Shown here: positions 60,467 through 64,000 of the stretch, piece by piece | Layout: every line of letters begins with the position of its first letter | Numbering within the stretch: position 1 is the first letter of the stretch | Source of the DNA: Bifidobacterium pullorum subsp. gallinarum | GTDB lineage: Bacteria; Actinomycetota; Actinomycetes; Actinomycetales; Bifidobacteriaceae | Length of the DNA: 64,000 nucleotides | Direction: 5' to 3' | NCBI RefSeq assembly: GCF_000741215.1 | Contig: NZ_JGYX01000007.1 | Location: forward strand, 124,001 to 188,000 | The notes under the pieces: model-generated | Told to the model about the DNA's origin: nothing | Seen by the model: only the letters and a program-made list of their open reading frames with translations | Database searches by the model: none | Position numbers and translations under genes: made by a program

Positions 60467-62008
60467 ATGGCTATCTTGGCAATGGACACCGTTGGATTCC
60501 TGCAGTCGGTCAACCGTTTGGAACGGCGTTTCGGGGAGCTGACCTCGCCCGAGGCCATGCGTGAGGCCTGCGCCCATCCCGAACGGCGGGATCCGTTGGA
60601 CCACCGGTTGTTTGTCCTGGCTGATGACGTATACGGTTGCGGCGGCTGGACCACCACCATCTGCGCGGCCGCATCGTCTCTGATGGGCGATTTAATCACG
60701 GAATGCCGGCGGTTCATGAAGGGAACGGCATCTGTGGTGCGCAAATACGGCATGACGGTATGGTTGTACGACTTGGTCAACGACGCTTCCAAGGCGTTGT
60801 TTGTGGGGGAGCCCTCGGACCGCACGCCGTTGCTCATCCACCCGGTGCCCGCGCGGGAATTGGCGAAACGCTGCGCGCGGAACGGCAGACGACGGTACGG
60901 CAACAAGCGTGAACAGAAGTGGGCCATGCATGACCATTGCGCGCAGATGTACCGGCTCGCCGCATACAGCATGCTGCGATGGGGCGGACGAGAGCCGCGC
61001 AGCCTGGATATCGCCGGCATGATGATTACGCAGCCGTGGCTGGGCATGTGCATGCTGCGTGAGGACGACAAGGTACTCGGCATGGGTGCGTTGCCCGATA
61101 TGCGCTACCGGCGCGTGGTGGATTACATCAAGGAGCTGCGCGCGGCGGCGGATCTGGACTATGCGCGTGCGCTCGCCGCCGGAGAGGTGACGGTGTTGGA
61201 CGGGGAACGCGCTCCCGGGTTCGCGGAGGTCGATACGCGTTATGTGTATGACGCCGAACGGCTGATCGAGGCCCTTGAATCGCTGTGGAATGAACGGAGT
61301 GACTGCGCGGCGCATGAGATCCTCATGGACGTTGAGCGGACCGGAGACAAGCCGGATCTGCCGTTGTGGCGTAATCCCGCGTATCTGCAGGACGTGGCGA
61401 ATTCGCTGATGGGTCCCTCGTATGCCGGCATGCTGTGGCTGGGACTTGAGGACCGTGATCGGGAGTTGTTCGATAGAGGTGTGGAACAGCTGCGTGAATT
61501 CGTGGGGTTCGTCAAGGACATCGGGTTCCTGGTGCTGCCGGTATACGTGCTCAACACCTGTGCGGATGATCAGGTGCGGCGCGCGATGGAGGCTGCGGTC
61601 GCTTCGGGCAAGGTGAAAGCCTCCGACCTGCCGAAATGCACGGGACTCAGCAAGGCGGAGTGTGATGCGATGTTGGATGCGGAGCGACGTGACGCCGATT
61701 GTGCCGATGAATCCTGTCTCGATGGGGTGTGCGATGGGTCGTGCGGCGTCACGCCGTGCTGTGATGCACCCGGCGACGAAGAGGGTTCGATGATGAGCGT
61801 GGGTGCCGGTATGGCTGTCGTGGCGATGGCGCGCATGCCCAACGAGGACTTGGCGCGCAAGGCCGCGCTCGCACTGATCCTCTGCGAGCCGAAGCAGTAC
61901 GGCGACACCGTGCTGGCGCTGCTGGAGGATGAGAAGCCGGGTGAGTCCGACGATGACAGCGAGGTCGGCAAGCGTGCTGAGGTCAAGACCGATACGCTCG
62001 TGGCGTGA
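60467..62008 (+). CDS. Unrecognised 513-residue soluble protein
   Basis: I recognise no family. It is mostly helical and predicted cytoplasmic, with Y-G-C-G-G-W near residue 56, W-A-M-H-D-H-C-A-Q-M-Y-R-L-A-A-Y near 153, repeated helix-rich blocks to about 400, and a cysteine cluster (about 405-430: D-C-A-D-E-S-C-L-D-G-V-C-D-G-S-C-G-V-T-P-C-C-D) that could bind a metal. The C-terminus is acidic and disordered. CAAAGGGG lies seven bases before the ATG at 60467. The 175 bp upstream include GTGGATAAG and ATATCCACAG, near-matches to DnaA boxes. Confidence 0.7.
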   Translation: MAILAMDTVGFLQSVNRLERRFGELTSPEAMREACAHPERRDPLDHRLFVLADDVYGCGGWTTTICAAASSLMGDLITECRRFMKGTASVVRKYGMTVWLYDLVNDASKALFVGEPSDRTPLLIHPVPARELAKRCARNGRRRYGNKREQKWAMHDHCAQMYRLAAYSMLRWGGREPRSLDIAGMMITQPWLGMCMLREDDKVLGMGALPDMRYRRVVDYIKELRAAADLDYARALAAGEVTVLDGERAPGFAEVDTRYVYDAERLIEALESLWNERSDCAAHEILMDVERTGDKPDLPLWRNPAYLQDVANSLMGPSYAGMLWLGLEDRDRELFDRGVEQLREFVGFVKDIGFLVLPVYVLNTCADDQVRRAMEAAVASGKVKASDLPKCTGLSKAECDAMLDAERRDADCADESCLDGVCDGSCGVTPCCDAPGDEEGSMMSVGAGMAVVAMARMPNEDLARKAALALILCEPKQYGDTVLALLEDEKPGESDDDSEVGKRAEVKTDTLVA

Positions 62009-62088
62009 CCGAACGTGGTTGTATTCCCGTGTGCGATGCGTGCGTTTTGTGACTGAGCAGGACACGCGCCAGACGCATCTGTCGCACA

Positions 62089-62126
62089 CTCTGTGATGTG
62101 TTGCGGATCCGCAACACATCACAGAG
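62089..62126. other. 38-bp perfect palindrome
   Basis: CTCTGTGATGTGTTGCG, a central GATC, then the exact complement of the first arm (17-bp arms). It follows the 60467-62008 gene by 80 nt and lacks a T run. A further imperfect inverted repeat (GTGCGAtGCGT.. / ACGCAT..TCGCAC) lies just upstream at about 62032-62087. From 62127 to about 62600 I see no gene; the DNA is less GC-rich than the core. Confidence 0.8.
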
Positions 62127-62605
62127 CGCACTGCAATGATTACGTATGATCGTTAATATAGTTCGGACGACAAGTCGGAAACAGCTTGAAGTTATGCCCC
62201 TGTACGTCATCGGTCGGATGAATACGCATCAAGTTGTGGTTGAATCAAGGTGGGATGTACGGGGTGTACGGTGGTCGGCGTTTGGGGTGCGGGCCGAGCT
62301 CTTGTGCTCCGTGGGGATACATCGGCATGTGGTATCGCTGCCAGCCAATTAAGAACGCCTCGGGGCATTGCGATGCTGTGCGTCCGCCGCTCGACGCATG
62401 ATGCTGACCCAGATATCTCAATCTTGGAAAATCCAATCCTGGCGGCACGGTTCATCGAGTTTGTCAAATTCGTGTACAGGTTGTTGGCCTTTCGGTCGCC
62501 TTTATCATAACAATCAGGTTCTGTGCTCTCCTTACCCCCCTAATCAGATGCCGAGACCGGAAAGCCTCTTGTCTTTCCGCCGCTTGATCGTCTTGAGGAT
62601 ATTTT

Positions 62606-62689
62606 CTCTGAGTTTGGTAGTTCTCTCTGAATTTGGTAATTTTCTCTGAATTCAGAGAAAGAATGTATAATTCAGAGAATAATTCAGAG
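62606..62689 (+). promoter_or_regulatory. Operator array and promoter of the AlbA_2 gene
   Basis: CTCTGA half-sites at 62606, 62625 and 62644 (19 bp apart), inverted TCAGAG half-sites at 62652, 62672 and 62684. The middle pair forms the perfect 20-bp palindrome TTTCTCTGAATTCAGAGAAA (62641-62660). A consensus TATAAT (62666-62671) sits between inverted sites, so a bound protein would block transcription of the gene starting at 62711. Confidence 0.75.
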
Positions 62690-62710
62690 ATTCAAAGTGG
62701 GTGATGGCGA

Positions 62711-64000
62711 ATGGCTCATGAATACGGCAAAGAGACCTTAACTAAAGAGTTTAAAAGTGATGTCAAGGAGGCCCAGGGTCTACCTGATTCGGATCTGGTG
62801 GAAGCCGTTGTTGCCCTAGCCAATACTGACGGTGGGTGCGTGTATCTGGGCGTCGAGGATGATGGCACGCCGACTGGTGTGCGGCGGAAGCACCAGGATC
62901 CTATTGGGATGTCCGCGATGATAGCCAATAAGACCGTTCCTCCGATATCGGTTCGTGCGCAGTTGATTGGCGAGGATATACCCGTGATTCAAGTTGATGT
63001 GCCTAAATCGCAGAGCGTTGTGGCGACGAAGTCCGGGAAGATCCTTCGTCGCATGATGAAAGTGGACGGTACTCCTGAAAGTGTGCCCATGTATCCATAT
63101 GAGATCGCTACGCGTCTGTCGGATTTGGGCAAACTTGATTATTCTGCGCAACCGGTGCCGGGTTCCAGCCGAGAGGACTTTGATCCATTGGAGCGCGATC
63201 GCCTGCGTAGGATTATCGCGTCATACCAGTCCAGCGATCGTAATCTTCTGGAACTTGAGGATGAGGATCTAGAGAAGTCCTTGCGGCTTACCGTATCTGT
63301 GAATGGTGGTATGACGCCGACTTTGACCGGTTTGCTGCTTATCGGCAGCGAGGAGTCGCTGCGGCGCCTTGTCCCAACGAATGAAGCAGTTTTCCAAGTG
63401 CTTGTAGGCACCGATATCCGGGTGAACCAGACATATCGTGGACCGCTGCTCAAAACCATAGAACAAATAGCGGAAGCGTTTAAACCATGGAATCCGGGGA
63501 CGGAACTGAATGTAGGACTGTTTTCTTCGATGGTGCCTGAATTCGATGAGAGGGCGTTCAGGGAAGCCTTGGTCAATGCGTTTGGACACAGGGACTACTC
63601 CGTTCTTGGCCGCGTGCGTGTGCTGATGGATGACGCCGGGCTGACCATCGCTAATCCAGGTGGGTTCGTGGAAGGCATCAGCATTCATAATCTGCTTACT
63701 GCCGAGCCTCATGGGCGGAATCCATGTCTCATGGACGCGCTGAAAAGGACCGGGCTTGCTGAGCGGGCCGGCCGTGGCATCGATCGTATTTTCGAGGGTG
63801 CTCTGAACTATGGGCGCCCCTTGCCTGATTATTCGAGATCGAACGAGCGCGGGGTGTCCGTGCTTTTGCCGAGGAGCGCGCCTGATACAGCATTCGTGGA
63901 GCTCTTGGCTGAGGAGCGTGAGCGTAGCGGCAGATCCTTGCCGCTCGACGGGCTGCTCATCTTGGACAAGCTTAAGGGGGAAAGGCGTTGCAGCTTTGAA
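62711..64000 (+). CDS. AlbA_2 (Schlafen-type)/HATPase_c_4 protein (5' part)
   Basis: 430 codons are visible before the window ends. Residues about 10-125 are an AlbA_2 domain (T-L-T-K-E-F-K-S-D, E-A-V-V-A-L-A-N-T-D-G-G-C-V-Y-L-G-V-E-D-D-G, R-R-M-M-K-V-D-G). Residues 285-400 are the HATPase_c_4 region (F-R-E-A-L-V-N-A-F-G-H-R-D-Y, N-P-G-G-F, G-R-N-P-C-L-M-D-A-L, G-R-G-I-D-R-I). Such proteins are annotated as putative regulators, and some act in phage defence. A TGA directly upstream in frame fixes ATG 62711 as the first start. Codon use is less GC-biased than core genes, suggesting transfer. Confidence 0.85.
   Translation, partial: MAHEYGKETLTKEFKSDVKEAQGLPDSDLVEAVVALANTDGGCVYLGVEDDGTPTGVRRKHQDPIGMSAMIANKTVPPISVRAQLIGEDIPVIQVDVPKSQSVVATKSGKILRRMMKVDGTPESVPMYPYEIATRLSDLGKLDYSAQPVPGSSREDFDPLERDRLRRIIASYQSSDRNLLELEDEDLEKSLRLTVSVNGGMTPTLTGLLLIGSEESLRRLVPTNEAVFQVLVGTDIRVNQTYRGPLLKTIEQIAEAFKPWNPGTELNVGLFSSMVPEFDERAFREALVNAFGHRDYSVLGRVRVLMDDAGLTIANPGGFVEGISIHNLLTAEPHGRNPCLMDALKRTGLAERAGRGIDRIFEGALNYGRPLPDYSRSNERGVSVLLPRSAPDTAFVELLAEERERSGRSLPLDGLLILDKLKGERRCSFE

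Overview
The window is high-GC chromosomal DNA, most likely from a Bifidobacterium or a close relative. Supporting signs are a cysteine-nucleophile C69 dipeptidase, a dnaB-murT-gatD run, an amtB-glnB-glnD run, FtsY with an N-terminal membrane anchor, paired YhgE/Pip proteins, and a ferrous-iron cluster laid out like the bfeUO-sif loci of bifidobacteria. Many genes have a -10 hexamer 6 to 8 nt before the start codon, the signature of leaderless actinobacterial mRNAs.

Layout. 0-2.5 kb: the end of an amino-acid permease gene, a MarR regulator and an ApbE flavin transferase. 2.6-10.6 kb: an iron-uptake operon (FTR1 permease, P19/Tp34 lipoprotein, DUF2318 membrane protein, two FtsX permeases, an ABC ATPase, an FMN-binding lipoprotein) read divergently from apbE. 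10.6-15.5 kb: two overlapping YhgE/Pip genes. 15.7-23.4 kb: a CmpB-type membrane protein with a dockerin-like start, a stand-alone Lrp ligand domain, pepD, a Bcp peroxiredoxin, an APC permease plus ucpA under a LacI-type operator, and a lipase. 23.5-27.4 kb: an orphan sensor kinase, a tiny secreted peptide, a 3 x 52-bp repeat, and a membrane-anchored coiled-coil protein cut by an in-frame stop between an intact and a decayed small membrane gene.

27.4-30.8 kb is a small integrative island: 93-94-bp direct repeats carrying the tRNA-Lys 3' half bound a broken tyrosine integrase and two intact cargo genes (a two-domain winged-helix protein and a DUF3800-like protein) behind their own promoter. 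It is the best candidate for an undescribed system. 31-39.8 kb is core: glycosyltransferase, TetR, ftsY, amtB-glnB-glnD, MATE. 39.8-42.5 kb has a dense DnaA-box cluster, a DUF4190 gene, an Lgt-like gene and a frameshifted LytTR response regulator. 42.6-50.1 kb: a DUF4143 ATPase, dnaB-murT-gatD, a small helical protein and an AarF/UbiB-like protein. 50.2-55.4 kb: GNAT, GDPD, an ATPase lying between two copies of the GDPD 3' end, upp, and an HD protein. 55.4-57.8 kb: an FtsX permease paired with an ABC ATPase-like protein whose nucleotide motifs are degenerate. 58-62 kb: two large proteins of unknown function. The window ends inside an AlbA_2/HATPase protein preceded by six operator half-sites.

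Working together: the iron cluster couples ferrous iron uptake to what looks like a flavin-based extracytosolic redox chain, with ApbE as the likely flavinylating enzyme. amtB-glnB-glnD form a nitrogen-sensing module. MurT-GatD amidate lipid II next to the replicative helicase. The accessory segments (24-31 kb, 51.9-53.7 kb, 62 kb onward) differ in base composition and carry repeats, broken genes and orphan regulators.
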